Source: Candidatus Latescibacterota bacterium (lineage in GTDB: Bacteria > Latescibacterota > UBA2968 > GCA-2709665). Taken from it: a DNA stretch of 17,654 nucleotides. The DNA is taken from contig JASLMQ010001022.1 of the NCBI GenBank assembly GCA_030746455.1, positions 1 to 17,654 on the forward strand. Direction: 5' to 3'. The position numbers and the translations under genes are program-made. The notes below the pieces were generated by a model. That model saw only the letters and a program-made list of their open reading frames with translations. It was not told the DNA's origin and made no database searches. Below, one piece after another: positions 8,035-16,106 of the stretch. Positions within the stretch are counted from its first letter, which is position 1, and the number at the start of each line of letters is the position of its first letter.

Positions 8035-9782
8035 TTCCTGGTATTCTGGATGATGAGGATGAGCGTCGCGATCTGAGTGACGACGACGAGCGTTTCTCGG
8101 AATATCCTCCAGCCCTGGCCGGGGCTTTTGAGCGGTACGTACACGGCGTCCCCCGGTGCGATGCGAGAGACCTTCGTTGCCTTCACCGAGTGCCCGGTGC
8201 TGCCCTGGACGATCACGACGTCCCGCTTCTTCGCCCGGTCGCTGAACCCGCCCGCCCGGGCGATGTAGTCGCTGATGGTGAACGTGGAGTCATAGGGAAT
8301 GGCCGCCGGCGCCAGGACGGCGCCATTGACAAGGACCGAATGCACGAACTGGGGGACCCGGACGAGATCGCCGCCCTTCAGGAGGATGTTCTGACTCAGG
8401 TTCCCCTCCTCGAAGAGTTTTACGAAGTCTACGGGAAGCCGACCCGGAACTTCCTGCGTCTTTACGGTCAGGAGGGCGCGCTCCCCGTCGGTCAGCTGGG
8501 ACCGCGGGATGCTCTGCAGTCGCTTGAGGACGGCATCCTCCTCGTCGCGTGCTCCGTACTGGACCTGCCGGATCAGCGAGGCCTGCGCGAGAGACGCGGT
8601 GGACGTGAGCTGGGCCTTCTCGATCAGGTCCTTGAGCGTGAGCCCCGCCTCGACGGGGTAGGCGCCCGGGAACCGGACCTCTCCCTCGACGGTGACCCAC
8701 TCCTCCTCCCCCTGAACGTAGAGCTTGTCGCCGGACCGAAGCAGGAGATCGGCGGCCGGGTCGGCATCGAGGACACGGGCCAGGTCGACGGGGGCCGGTC
8801 GGCCATTCTCCCCGTTCGTGGGCAGTCGCGAGAGCTCGGACATCGCGTGCACGGGGTCGCCGATCAGGCCTCCCCCCAGCCTGACGAGGTCGGAGACCCT
8901 GTCACCAGGCGAGTGCTCGTAGTTTCCGGGTCGCTTGACCGCCCCAGATAGGCTGACCGAATCGCCACGCACGGGTACCAGGATCTGGTCCCCGTCGAGG
9001 AGGTAGGGATTGTAGGCCGCATCGCCGGTGATGTTCCACAGCTGCAGGTCGACCCGCCGATCCGATGTCACCAGCGTGCCGTCTTCGGAGAGCCGACGCA
9101 ACTGGATGTTTCTCAGCGAGGCGCGGCCTTCGGGCTCTTCGAGAAGCCCTCCCGCCCGGAGGATGAGCTCGGAGGCCTGCTCCACGCCGTTGACGAGATA
9201 CGAGCCCGGGAACTGGACTTCTCCAACGACATTGACGGGGAAGGCACGCAGACGCGTCAGGGTCACCTCGATGTCCAGGTGGCGGAAGCGGCGGGCGATG
9301 GCGTCGTCTATGGCCTTCCGGGCCTGGGCCAGACTCAGGCCGGCCACGGGTATCGCCCCCACATAGGGGATCACGAGCATCCCCTCTGCGCCCACCGCCG
9401 CCAGATTGGCCTCGGGGCCTTCCTCGCCGTCGACGACGATCAGGAAGGCGTCGCTGGGACCCACGATATAGCGACCCGATCGGATCACGGCATCGTACGC
9501 GGCCTTCCCAATGCTCAAGACGTCGAGCGACAGATCGGTCTCCCCGCTGAGAACCCCCTCGGCCCCGAGCGATGCGCCGGAGTAGACGTCTCTCGCCGAT
9601 CGGCGCTGTCCCGCCTCGTCCTTCTTGCCAGAGCCCGACCCCCTTCGGCCGGTCTGTGCGTGAAGGACCACGGGCTCGAAGGCGAAACCGAAGACGAGCA
9701 GGAAGATCAGAGCGCGCGTGATCAGTGATCGGACGCCGCGTCGGGAGGCGACGTGGCGGGGATTCCACAGTTTCGTCATCAT
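8031..9782 (-). CDS. Wza-like polysaccharide export protein with about four SLBB domains
   Basis: This 583-residue exported protein probably forms the outer-membrane or periplasmic channel for a capsule or exopolysaccharide. A signal peptide is visible (hydrophobic 22-40, likely cut after LHA at 42; no lipobox cysteine). A poly-export domain follows at about 101-180 (GRYIVGPSDAFLIVVDG). The SLBB-type repeats are at about 182-270 (VVGEVQFPGSYLV), 276-355 (LSGAVKRPGNYEH), 362-475 (VEGEVRFPGAYPV) and 481-550 (VNGAVLAPAAIPY). A hydrophobic helix at 563-579 ends the protein. Double ATG codons at 9782 and 9779 overlap the thrB stop (ATGATGA). The reading frame stays open upstream to 10349, but that stretch lies inside thrB and is arginine-rich with no homology I recognise. 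The missing lipidation cysteine distinguishes it from E. coli Wza. Confidence 0.9.
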   Translation of the reverse strand: MMTKLWNPRHVASRRGVRSLITRALIFLLVFGFAFEPVVLHAQTGRRGSGSGKKDEAGQRRSARDVYSGASLGAEGVLSGETDLSLDVLSIGKAAYDAVIRSGRYIVGPSDAFLIVVDGEEGPEANLAAVGAEGMLVIPYVGAIPVAGLSLAQARKAIDDAIARRFRHLDIEVTLTRLRAFPVNVVGEVQFPGSYLVNGVEQASELILRAGGLLEEPEGRASLRNIQLRRLSEDGTLVTSDRRVDLQLWNITGDAAYNPYLLDGDQILVPVRGDSVSLSGAVKRPGNYEHSPGDRVSDLVRLGGGLIGDPVHAMSELSRLPTNGENGRPAPVDLARVLDADPAADLLLRSGDKLYVQGEEEWVTVEGEVRFPGAYPVEAGLTLKDLIEKAQLTSTASLAQASLIRQVQYGARDEEDAVLKRLQSIPRSQLTDGERALLTVKTQEVPGRLPVDFVKLFEEGNLSQNILLKGGDLVRVPQFVHSVLVNGAVLAPAAIPYDSTFTISDYIARAGGFSDRAKKRDVVIVQGSTGHSVKATKVSRIAPGDAVYVPLKSPGQGWRIFRETLVVVTQIATLILIIQNTRK

Positions 9783-10678
9783 TCGACTGTCACTCCCTGA
9801 GCGTCGATCTCCAGAGACTGCGCATCCGACTGGATACCCGCGTCCTCCCAGGCCTGGACCATGGCGGCTTCCACCTGATCTGTGTCGCCCTCGGCAAAGG
9901 CCAGCATTGTCGGCCCGGCGCCGCTGAGGCACGCGCCAAGGGCGCCAGACGACAGGGCCGCGGCAAGCACCTGATCGAATCCCTGCACCATGGGCGCCCT
10001 GTAGGGCTGGTGAAGCCTGTCGCTCATGCCGACCTTCAGGGCCTCGAGGTCGCCGCTGAGCAGCGCCGCGGTCACCAGGCACGCGTGGTTGACGTTGTAG
10101 GTTGCGTCGAGGTGCGAGACCTGAGCGGGGAGGGCCTTGCGCGCCGCTTCTGTCTCGACCTCGAACCGCGGAACGGCCACAACCACGCGGAGCCCCTCGG
10201 GAGGAAGAGAGCGAATGCACGTGACGTGCCCGTCGGCCAACGAACAGATCGTCAGCCCGCCATACAGGCATGCGGAGACGTTGTCCGGGTGTCCCTCGAG
10301 CTCGGCGGCCAGGTCCAGCATCTCCGACCGGGAGAAGGACTCGCCGCACAGCGTGTGCGCAGCCACGATGCCGGCCACGATCGCCGTGGAGCTGCTGCCG
10401 AGACCCCGAGCCAGGGGTATGCGGTTCTCCATTCCCACGACCAGGCCGGGCAAAGGCTTGCCAGCCCGATCCGCCGCGGCCGCGGCAGATCGGTAGAACA
10501 GATTGCTCTCGTCACGGGGAAGGGATTCCTCTCCGATGCCCGTGATCGAGAGCGCCAGCCCCGGCTCAGAGGTCGTGTGAATGCTCAGGCTGTTGTGCAG
10601 AGCCAGCGCAAGGCCAAGGGTATCGAAGCCGGGCCCCAGGTTGGAGGTGGATCCGGGAACCTTCAGTCGGAACTCCAT
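9779..10678 (-). CDS. thrB: Homoserine kinase (GHMP family)
   Basis: ThrB phosphorylates homoserine with ATP in the cytoplasm, the step before threonine synthase. The 299-residue length is normal. Motifs are PGSTSNLGPGFDTLGLAL (8-25), the ATP-binding PLARGLGSSSTA (88-99), EGHPDNV (128-134) and a C-terminal LSGAGPTMLAF. The ATG overlaps the hemW stop as TGATG, and the stop overlaps the wza-like start. No other threonine-pathway gene is present here, so thrB is separated from thrA and thrC. A link to TsaC, which uses threonine, is possible but speculative. Confidence 0.95.
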   Translation of the reverse strand: MEFRLKVPGSTSNLGPGFDTLGLALALHNSLSIHTTSEPGLALSITGIGEESLPRDESNLFYRSAAAAADRAGKPLPGLVVGMENRIPLARGLGSSSTAIVAGIVAAHTLCGESFSRSEMLDLAAELEGHPDNVSACLYGGLTICSLADGHVTCIRSLPPEGLRVVVAVPRFEVETEAARKALPAQVSHLDATYNVNHACLVTAALLSGDLEALKVGMSDRLHQPYRAPMVQGFDQVLAAALSSGALGACLSGAGPTMLAFAEGDTDQVEAAMVQAWEDAGIQSDAQSLEIDAQGVTVE

Positions 10679-11799
10679 CAGGCCTCTCCCATTCCCATGA
10701 ACTCGGCGCAGACCAGGTCGGCCAGGAGCAGGCCGCGTCGGGTGAGGCGGACCCGCCCCCCCGATCGCTTCAGAAGGTGTCCGTCGACCAGGCGCTGGAG
10801 CGGAGATGCCGACCCCCCGCCGGCGAGCAGGTCCTCCGGCACGCCATCCGAGCGCCGGAGACCCAGCATGATCCGCTCGTGGAGCCGGGTCGTGGCTGAG
10901 AGAACCTCGGTGTCCTCAACCGCGGTTCCAGAAGACTCCACTGAATCTATATACGATGTCAGGTCGCGTTTGTTCCAGGATCGGCGTCCATCGACAAACG
11001 AATGGGCCGACAGACCCAGGCCCAGGTAGGGCCGACCTTCCCAATAGCCGATGTTGTGCCGGGACTCATATCCCGGGCGAGCGAAGTTGGATACCTCGTA
11101 CTGGGCGTGGCCTGAGGCCACCAACCTGTCGAGGGCGCCCTCGTACATGTCGGCCTGCTCCCCCTCACCGGGAAGCTCCAACTGCCCCTTCGCCGCCCGG
11201 CGATGAAAGGCCGTTCCGGGCTCCACCGTGAGTCCGTAGATGGAGATGTGCTCGGGCTCCAGCGCGATGGTTCTGTCCAGCGTGGCCTCCCATGAAGTCA
11301 CCGACTGGCCGGGTGCCCCGAAGATGAGGTCGACCCCGATGTTCCCGAATCCGGCCTCCCTGGCGGCCTGGAACGACGACACCGCCGCTGCCGAGTCGTG
11401 AAGCCGTCCGAGTGACTTGAGATCCCGGTCGTCGAGCGACTGGAAGCCCAGGCTGAGTCGGTTGATGCCCACGGCGTTGATGGCGCCGAATTGGTCCCGG
11501 TCGGTCGGGTTGGCCTCGGCTGTGATCTCCGCCTCCAGCGGAAGGTCTGCCACCTGCCGTGCTTGCTCGAGGATTTGACCCAATGCCCTGGCGGAAACAG
11601 ACGAGGGAGTTCCGCCGCCGAAGTAGACCGTTTCGATCACGGCCGAGGGACCGGCCTCCGGCATCCGGGTCGTGAGCTCGCGGGCCACGGCCCGGGCGTA
11701 TCGCTGGGCCAGGTGAGACTTCCTCACCACGAATGCGAAGTCGCAGTACGGGCATCGAGAGGCGCAGAAGGGTACGTGTATGTAGAGGCCAGACCGCAT
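10678..11799 (-). CDS. hemW: Radical SAM heme chaperone HemW
   Basis: HemW is a radical SAM protein that binds heme and passes it to target proteins; it is often misannotated as oxygen-independent coproporphyrinogen oxidase. The 373-residue product has the 4Fe-4S motif CASRCPYCDF (C12, C16, C19), GGGTPS (61-66), EANP (95-98) and the HNIGYW motif (248-253) typical of HemW. The CxxxCxxC is followed by DF rather than the further cysteine of HemN, and length and N-terminus match HemW. The ATG at 11799 is only 2 nt after the lepB stop. The stop overlaps the thrB start. A lepA-hemW neighbourhood is common in bacteria. Confidence 0.93.
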   Translation of the reverse strand: MRSGLYIHVPFCASRCPYCDFAFVVRKSHLAQRYARAVARELTTRMPEAGPSAVIETVYFGGGTPSSVSARALGQILEQARQVADLPLEAEITAEANPTDRDQFGAINAVGINRLSLGFQSLDDRDLKSLGRLHDSAAAVSSFQAAREAGFGNIGVDLIFGAPGQSVTSWEATLDRTIALEPEHISIYGLTVEPGTAFHRRAAKGQLELPGEGEQADMYEGALDRLVASGHAQYEVSNFARPGYESRHNIGYWEGRPYLGLGLSAHSFVDGRRSWNKRDLTSYIDSVESSGTAVEDTEVLSATTRLHERIMLGLRRSDGVPEDLLAGGGSASPLQRLVDGHLLKRSGGRVRLTRRGLLLADLVCAEFMGMGEA

Positions 11800-11801
11800 C
11801 G

Positions 11802-12569
11802 CTAGCGAACGAGGGACCCGATTCGGCCCCAGCGGACCCGCCTTGGGAAATGGATCAGGTTATAGAGAACCATCCCGGGGACCGACAGCACGCCCGTGTA
11901 GGCCGGGGCCTCCGGATCGGGCGCCCAGGACCCATAGAGAATGAATGCCTTACCCTTGATCAGGCCGTAAGGCAGGAAGCCCCACGACCGGCTGTCTTCG
12001 CTGTTGTCCCGGTTGTCCCCCATCATGAAGTAGTGGCCGGGCGGAACGGATGCGGGGCCGAAGTTGTCGCGGTTGCCGTGGTTGGATCCTCGCTTGAAGA
12101 CCCTCACGTCGGTGTACTTCGAGCGGGGCGGATCCACGGCCCGCTCCCCATCGACGAAGAGCACCTTGTTCCGCACTTCCACCCTCTGTCCGGGGCCGGC
12201 CACGCACCGCTTGACGAAGTCGCGGCCGGGCTCGCGGGGGTACTGGAAGATGATGATGTCGCCGGGCCGGGGCTCTCGGATGGCGGGAAGACGCCAGTCG
12301 GTGAACGGGACCTTCGCGCCATACAGGAACTTGTTGGCCAGGAGGAAATCACCCACCAGGAGCGTATCCTCCATCGACGCCGAGGGGATACGGAAGGCCT
12401 GGATCACGAAGGTCCGCAGAACCAGGGCGAGCGCGACGGCCAGCAGGATGGCTTCGAAGTATTCCCTTGCCACGGATTTCTTCCCCTTCCGTCGCGCGGA
12501 CCCCGTCTTACCCCTGGACCGACGCGAGGGGGTGCTGCGAGCCTTCGTGCGGGTTGCCTTCTTTGCCAT
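11802..12569 (-). CDS. lepB: Signal peptidase I
   Basis: LepB removes signal peptides from exported proteins at the outer face of the inner membrane. The 255-residue product starts with a very basic 36-residue tail, followed by one TM helix (about 38-56). The catalytic serine is S65 in IPSASMEDTLLVGD, and the general-base lysine is K120 in RDFVKRCVAGPG. The conserved GDNRDNSEDSRSWGFLP lies at 184-200. The usual PGD after the lysine is PGQ here, a minor change. It lies 31 nt after lepA and 2 nt before hemW. The exported proteins encoded downstream in the same run are natural substrates. Confidence 0.95.
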   Translation of the reverse strand: MAKKATRTKARSTPSRRSRGKTGSARRKGKKSVAREYFEAILLAVALALVLRTFVIQAFRIPSASMEDTLLVGDFLLANKFLYGAKVPFTDWRLPAIREPRPGDIIIFQYPREPGRDFVKRCVAGPGQRVEVRNKVLFVDGERAVDPPRSKYTDVRVFKRGSNHGNRDNFGPASVPPGHYFMMGDNRDNSEDSRSWGFLPYGLIKGKAFILYGSWAPDPEAPAYTGVLSVPGMVLYNLIHFPRRVRWGRIGSLVR

Positions 12570-12600
12570 GGGGTTCTCTCGGGGCGGGCGCCGAGCCGTC

Positions 12601-14400
12601 CTACGCTTCCATATTCAGCACGGCGAGGAAGGCCTCCTGCGGGATCTCCACATTTCCCACCTGCTTCATCCGCTGCTTGCCTTCCTTCTGACGCTCGAGG
12701 AGCTTCCGTTTGCGGGTGACATCTCCACCGTAGCACTTTGCGGTGACGTTCTTGCGGAACGGGCGGACCGACTCCCTGGCGATCGCTCTGCTCCCGATTG
12801 AGGCCTGGATGACGACCTCGAACATCTGGCGGGGGATCAGCTCCTTGAGCTTGAGACAGAGCGCCCTGCCCCACTGGTAGGCCTTGTCACGGTGGACGAT
12901 GGCCGACAGGGCATCGACGGGATCGCCGTTGATCAAGATGTCCAGCTTCACCAGGTCGGAAGGCCTGTGCACCTTGTATTCGTAGTCGAACGAGGCGTAG
13001 CCCCGGCTGACGGACTTCAGACGGTCGTAGAAGTCGAGCACGATCTCCGAAAGGGGGAGCTCGTAGCGGAGAAGGGCCCGGGTGGGATCCACGTAGTCGG
13101 TGGTGACGTAGGCTCCTCGACGGTCCTGGGCCAGCTTCATGATGTTGCCGACATATTCCTTGGGGACCAGGATCTGGGCATCGAGTATGGGTTCGGCGAT
13201 CTCGTCGATACGCCCCGGCGGGGGCATACCGGCCGGATTGTGAACCGCGGCGATCTCCCCGTCGGTGAGCAGGACCTCGTACTCCACATTTGGCACGGTG
13301 GTGATGATGTCCATGCCGAACTCCCTGGACAGCCGCTCCTGTACGATTTCCATGTGCAGGAGACCCAGGAACCCGCATCGGAATCCGAATCCCAAGGCCG
13401 TGGAGGTCTCGGGTTCATAACGCAGGGAGGCGTCGTTCAGGCGAAGCCTCTCGAGGGCGGCACGGAGCTCGGTGTAATCGTCGGCATTCACCGGGTAGAG
13501 CCCGGCGAAGACCATCGGCTTGACCTCCTTGTAGCCCGGTAGGGGGGAAAGCGCAGGCCGGTCGCCGCCGGTCACCGTGTCGCCGACGTGGGCCTCGTCG
13601 AGGTCCTTGATTCCCGCGATGAGGTAGCCGACGTCTCCGGGACCCAGGCGCCCCCGCTTGACTCGACCGAGTCTCAGAACTCCCACCTCGTCGGCCTCGT
13701 AGTCCGCACCGGTGGAGAACATGCGGACGCTCGTTCCCTCGTTCAGAGTGCCCTGGAAGACGCGCAGGTAGGTTACCACACCCCGGTATTGATCGTATAT
13801 GGAGTCGAACACGAGGGCCTGAAGCGGGGCATCGGGGTCTCCGTCCGGGGGCGGGACCCGCTCGATGATGGCCTGGAGCACCTCCTCCACGCCGGTCCCC
13901 CTCTTGGCGCTTATCCTCAGGATCTCGGATTCGTCCACCCCCAGCAGGTCCTGGAGCTGGTGTAGCACGCGGGAGATCTCGGCGTTGGGCAGGTCGATCT
14001 TGTTAACTACTGGGATGATGGTGAGGTCGTGCTCCAACGCCAGCAGGACGTTGCTAACCGTCTGGGCCTCAACGCCCTGGGCGGCGTCCACGAGAAGGAG
14101 GGCGCCTTCGCACGCGGCGAGGCTCCTGGAGACCTCGTAGGAGAAATCGACGTGTCCGGGGGTATCGATCAGGTTGAGCGTGTAGGCGTCTCCGTCGGGA
14201 GCGCGGTACTCCATTCGCACAGCGTGCGACTTGATGGTGATTCCCCGCTCGCGCTCCAGGTCCATATCGTCGAGGACCTGTTCCATCATCTCGTTCTGGG
14301 ACAGGGTGAGGGTCTTCTCCAGGAATCGGTCGGCCAGGGTGGATTTTCCGTGGTCGATATGCGCGATAATGGAGAAGTTCCGCGTGTGCCCAATCGTCAT
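12601..14400 (-). CDS. lepA: Elongation factor 4 (LepA)
   Basis: LepA is a ribosome-associated translational GTPase. The product is full length (599 residues) with all G motifs: AHIDHGKS (13-20), RGITI (52-56), DTPGH (79-83), NKID (133-136) and SAKRGT (164-169). The LepA-specific C-terminal domain is present and ends in [20 protein letters not shown] followed by a conserved tail. The ATG at 14400 gives the standard [20 protein letters not shown] start; only a weak GGA is visible in front of it. It is the first gene of the minus-strand run, behind a strong promoter with a leader of about 70 nt. Confidence 0.97.
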   Translation of the reverse strand: MTIGHTRNFSIIAHIDHGKSTLADRFLEKTLTLSQNEMMEQVLDDMDLERERGITIKSHAVRMEYRAPDGDAYTLNLIDTPGHVDFSYEVSRSLAACEGALLLVDAAQGVEAQTVSNVLLALEHDLTIIPVVNKIDLPNAEISRVLHQLQDLLGVDESEILRISAKRGTGVEEVLQAIIERVPPPDGDPDAPLQALVFDSIYDQYRGVVTYLRVFQGTLNEGTSVRMFSTGADYEADEVGVLRLGRVKRGRLGPGDVGYLIAGIKDLDEAHVGDTVTGGDRPALSPLPGYKEVKPMVFAGLYPVNADDYTELRAALERLRLNDASLRYEPETSTALGFGFRCGFLGLLHMEIVQERLSREFGMDIITTVPNVEYEVLLTDGEIAAVHNPAGMPPPGRIDEIAEPILDAQILVPKEYVGNIMKLAQDRRGAYVTTDYVDPTRALLRYELPLSEIVLDFYDRLKSVSRGYASFDYEYKVHRPSDLVKLDILINGDPVDALSAIVHRDKAYQWGRALCLKLKELIPRQMFEVVIQASIGSRAIARESVRPFRKNVTAKCYGGDVTRKRKLLERQKEGKQRMKQVGNVEIPQEAFLAVLNMEA

Positions 14401-14476
14401 ACTTCCGGACCCTTGAAATCGGAGGCAAGTCTAAGAAATTCAAACGTATAAAAGCGCTCAACGTATGGAACTTCTG

Positions 14477-14505
14477 AATATAATCTCTTACTGACCCGAA
14501 GTCAA
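14477..14505 (-). promoter_or_regulatory. Sigma70-type promoter of the lepA operon
   Basis: Read on the minus strand, TTGACT (14505-14500) is followed by a 17-nt spacer and TATATT (14482-14477). Each box matches consensus at 5 of 6 positions. Transcription would start near 14470, leaving a leader of about 70 nt before lepA. The surrounding 14430-14490 stretch is AT-rich compared with the rest of the window. ACGTAT occurs twice in the leader (14444-14449 and 14461-14466). Confidence 0.75.
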
Positions 14506-14592
14506 CCCAGAAGGCCCGAACATACCCGGTCCCCGCCGGTCTGCCATCGACGGGCACGCCGCGTCGGGGGGAATCCGGGCGGGGGAAATGGG

Positions 14593-14622
14593 TTGACAGT
14601 CCGAGATGGGGCAGGGTATATT
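14593..14622 (+). promoter_or_regulatory. Sigma70-type promoter of the MenC/NSAR-like gene
   Basis: A perfect TTGACA box (14593-14598), an 18-nt spacer and TATATT (14617-14622) lie in front of the enolase-superfamily gene. The expected start of transcription is near 14629, giving a leader of about 35 nt that contains the Shine-Dalgarno sequence. Confidence 0.78.
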
Positions 14623-14650
14623 GCGGCGCGTGCAGAGGTAACGACCCGAG

Positions 14651-14657
14651 GGAGGAG
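14651..14657 (+). promoter_or_regulatory. Ribosome binding site GGAGGAG deciding a GTG start
   Basis: GGAGGAG lies 6 nt before the GTG at 14664. This fixes GTG as the start of the MenC/NSAR-like gene, whose protein then begins MKIESAEIRYVELPL as family members usually do. Confidence 0.85.
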
Positions 14658-14663
14658 CCCAAA

Positions 14664-15776
14664 GTGAAGATCGAGTCTGCGGAGATCCGCTACGTCGAGC
14701 TGCCGCTGATCAGCCCGTGGCGAACGGCATACGGAGAGGATGCGACGATCCATTCGGTGATCGTGTGGCTGGCTGGTGACGGCCAGGAGGCCTGGGGAGA
14801 GGCTACGCCATTTTATGCACCGACTTACTCCCCCGAGTGCGCACAGTCGGTCTACTGGCTGGCCAGGGAGTTCTACCTGCCCGGCCTGGTGGGGGAGCAG
14901 ATCGATACGGCGGAAGATCTGCTGGACCGGTTGGCCGTGTTCAAGGGGAATCCCTTCTCCAAGGCCTCGGTAGAGACGGCCTGGTGGGCCCTGCACAGCA
15001 AACTGCTGGGTCAGCCGCTCTGGCGGGTGCTGGGAGGGGAGACACCCACCTTGCTCTGCGGCGCCGATTTCGGGATCCAGGACACGATCGACGAGCTTCT
15101 GGGCCTGATCCAGGGGGCGGTGGACAGCGGGTACCCCCGGATCAAGCTCAAGGTCTCCCACGGGTGGGACATAGAGGTCCTCGAAGCCGTGCGTTCGGCA
15201 TTCCCCGATCCCGTTTTCCATGTGGACTGCAACTCGGGCTACGACCTGAGGTCGGACGTCGAGACGCTTCGGGCCTTCGACCGCTTCAACCTGGCCATGA
15301 TCGAGCAGCCGTTGTTCCACGTCGACCTGATCGAGCACGCGGAGCTACAAAAGCAGATCGACACGCCGGTCTGCCTGGACGAGTCCGTCAAGGACCCCAG
15401 GGACATGCGCCTGGCGATCCAGATCGGGGCCTGCAGGATCGTCAACGTCAAGCCGGGACGCGTTGGCGGGCTTCACAACGCTGTTCAGATCCACGACATG
15501 GCCCGGAATGCGGGGATGGACGCCTGGGTCGGGGGTATGCTGGAGAGCGGCGTGGGTGCCGGCATCTGCGCGGCGCTGGGCACGCTTCCCGGGTTCAACT
15601 ACCCCGCGGACGTGTTTCCCTCCAGCCGGTTCTACACAGAAGACATCGCCGATCGCTGGATCGAACAGGACGAGAACTGCTGCGTCGTTCTGGACGATAC
15701 GCCGGGGGTGGGGTTCGAGCCGGTGCCCGAGCGGCTGGAGGCGGTCACGCGATCCCGCGAGGTCATCGAGGGGTAG
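14664..15776 (+). CDS. o-Succinylbenzoate synthase / N-acylamino acid racemase-like enzyme (enolase superfamily)
   Basis: This 370-residue cytoplasmic enzyme is a muconate-lactonizing-subgroup member of the enolase superfamily, with a capping domain (about 1-125) and a barrel (about 130-360). Catalytic lysines are K161/K163 in RIKLKVSHGWD and K263 in VNVKPGRVGGL. The metal ligands are D188 in HVDCNSGY, E214 in MIEQPL and D239 in CLDESV. This spacing closely matches that of OSBS/N-succinylamino acid racemase enzymes, as does WVGGMLESGVGAG (288-300). Either o-succinylbenzoate synthesis (menaquinone pathway) or racemisation of N-acylamino acids is possible, or both. No other men gene, acylase or succinyltransferase is nearby to decide, so I give no symbol. 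It is transcribed alone, divergently from lepA, from a strong promoter with a strong ribosome binding site. Confidence 0.88.
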   Translation: MKIESAEIRYVELPLISPWRTAYGEDATIHSVIVWLAGDGQEAWGEATPFYAPTYSPECAQSVYWLAREFYLPGLVGEQIDTAEDLLDRLAVFKGNPFSKASVETAWWALHSKLLGQPLWRVLGGETPTLLCGADFGIQDTIDELLGLIQGAVDSGYPRIKLKVSHGWDIEVLEAVRSAFPDPVFHVDCNSGYDLRSDVETLRAFDRFNLAMIEQPLFHVDLIEHAELQKQIDTPVCLDESVKDPRDMRLAIQIGACRIVNVKPGRVGGLHNAVQIHDMARNAGMDAWVGGMLESGVGAGICAALGTLPGFNYPADVFPSSRFYTEDIADRWIEQDENCCVVLDDTPGVGFEPVPERLEAVTRSREVIEG

Positions 15777-15807
15777 ACGCGCACGGCGAAAGACCTGAAG
15801 AGCGCAC

Positions 15808-15834
15808 CACGAAACGCACGGAAGACACGAAAGG
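15808..15834 (+). repeat. 9-nt tandem repeat, three units
   Basis: CACGAAACG, CACGGAAGA and CACGAAAGG follow one another without gaps, 32 bp after the stop of the MenC/NSAR-like gene. They are members of the YRCGAARRN family, with one unit shifted by an extra G. Confidence 0.7.
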
Positions 15835-15950
15835 ATAGAGGGAGGGAAACAGCGGAGGTGCTCAGGTAGCGGAGGAGCTGACGTGGCTGAGGAGGCCCTG
15901 AGTTGAAGGCCGCAAGTGCGGAAGATGCGAGAAGAGCAGAGAGATTGCAC

Positions 15951-15977
15951 CGCGAAGCACGCGAAGAGCACGAAGGT
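15951..15977 (+). repeat. 9-nt tandem repeat, three units
   Basis: CGCGAAGCA, CGCGAAGAG and CACGAAGGT are contiguous and preceded by GCAC. This is the most regular array of the family in the window. Confidence 0.75.
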
Positions 15978-16045
15978 CAAGGCAGGCGATAGAGAAACCC
16001 GACAGCGAAGAGGGATGGGAAGGGCACGGCGCCCGGACCAGAACT

Positions 16046-16073
16046 CGCGAACCACGAGTCACGAGCCACGAGG
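16046..16073 (+). repeat. 7-nt tandem repeat, four units
   Basis: CGCGAAC, CACGAGT, CACGAGC and CACGAGG are contiguous and end 17 bp before the Shine-Dalgarno of the PilZ-like gene. The CRCGA core is shared with the 9-nt family but the period differs. Confidence 0.7.
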
Positions 16074-16090
16074 GAAGCAGGTTCCCTGCA

Positions 16091-16096
16091 AAGGAG
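16091..16096 (+). promoter_or_regulatory. Ribosome binding site AAGGAG for the PilZ-like gene
   Basis: AAGGAG lies 10 nt before the ATG at 16107. The spacing is slightly long but acceptable, and it supports this small gene as real. Confidence 0.7.
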
Positions 16097-16106
16097 ATAC
16101 AGCAGT

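Larger units (their letters stand above)
15777..16106. other. 330-bp spacer without a convincing gene; repeat-rich
   Basis: No reading frame on either strand shows a recognisable domain or a ribosome binding site. The content is purine-rich on the plus strand and includes two 9-nt tandem arrays (15808-15834, 15951-15977) and one 7-nt array (16046-16073). I see no T-tract terminator after the MenC/NSAR-like gene and no clear promoter for the PilZ-like gene. Short arginine- or phenylalanine-rich translations in this region are products of the repeats. Confidence 0.7.

Noticed and set aside
9783..10349. Possible N-terminal extension of the Wza-like protein
   Set aside because: The extra 189 codons lie within thrB in another frame and are arginine-rich; the signal peptide begins only after the ATG pair at 9782/9779.
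9725..11029. Plus-strand reading frame of 434 codons opposite wza-like, thrB and hemW
   Set aside because: It crosses three clear genes on the other strand, is arginine- and glycine-rich, and matches no family I know.
10678..11799. HemN, oxygen-independent coproporphyrinogen oxidase, as the identity of this gene
   Set aside because: The CxxxCxxC motif followed by DF, the HNxxYW motif and the 373-residue length point to HemW.
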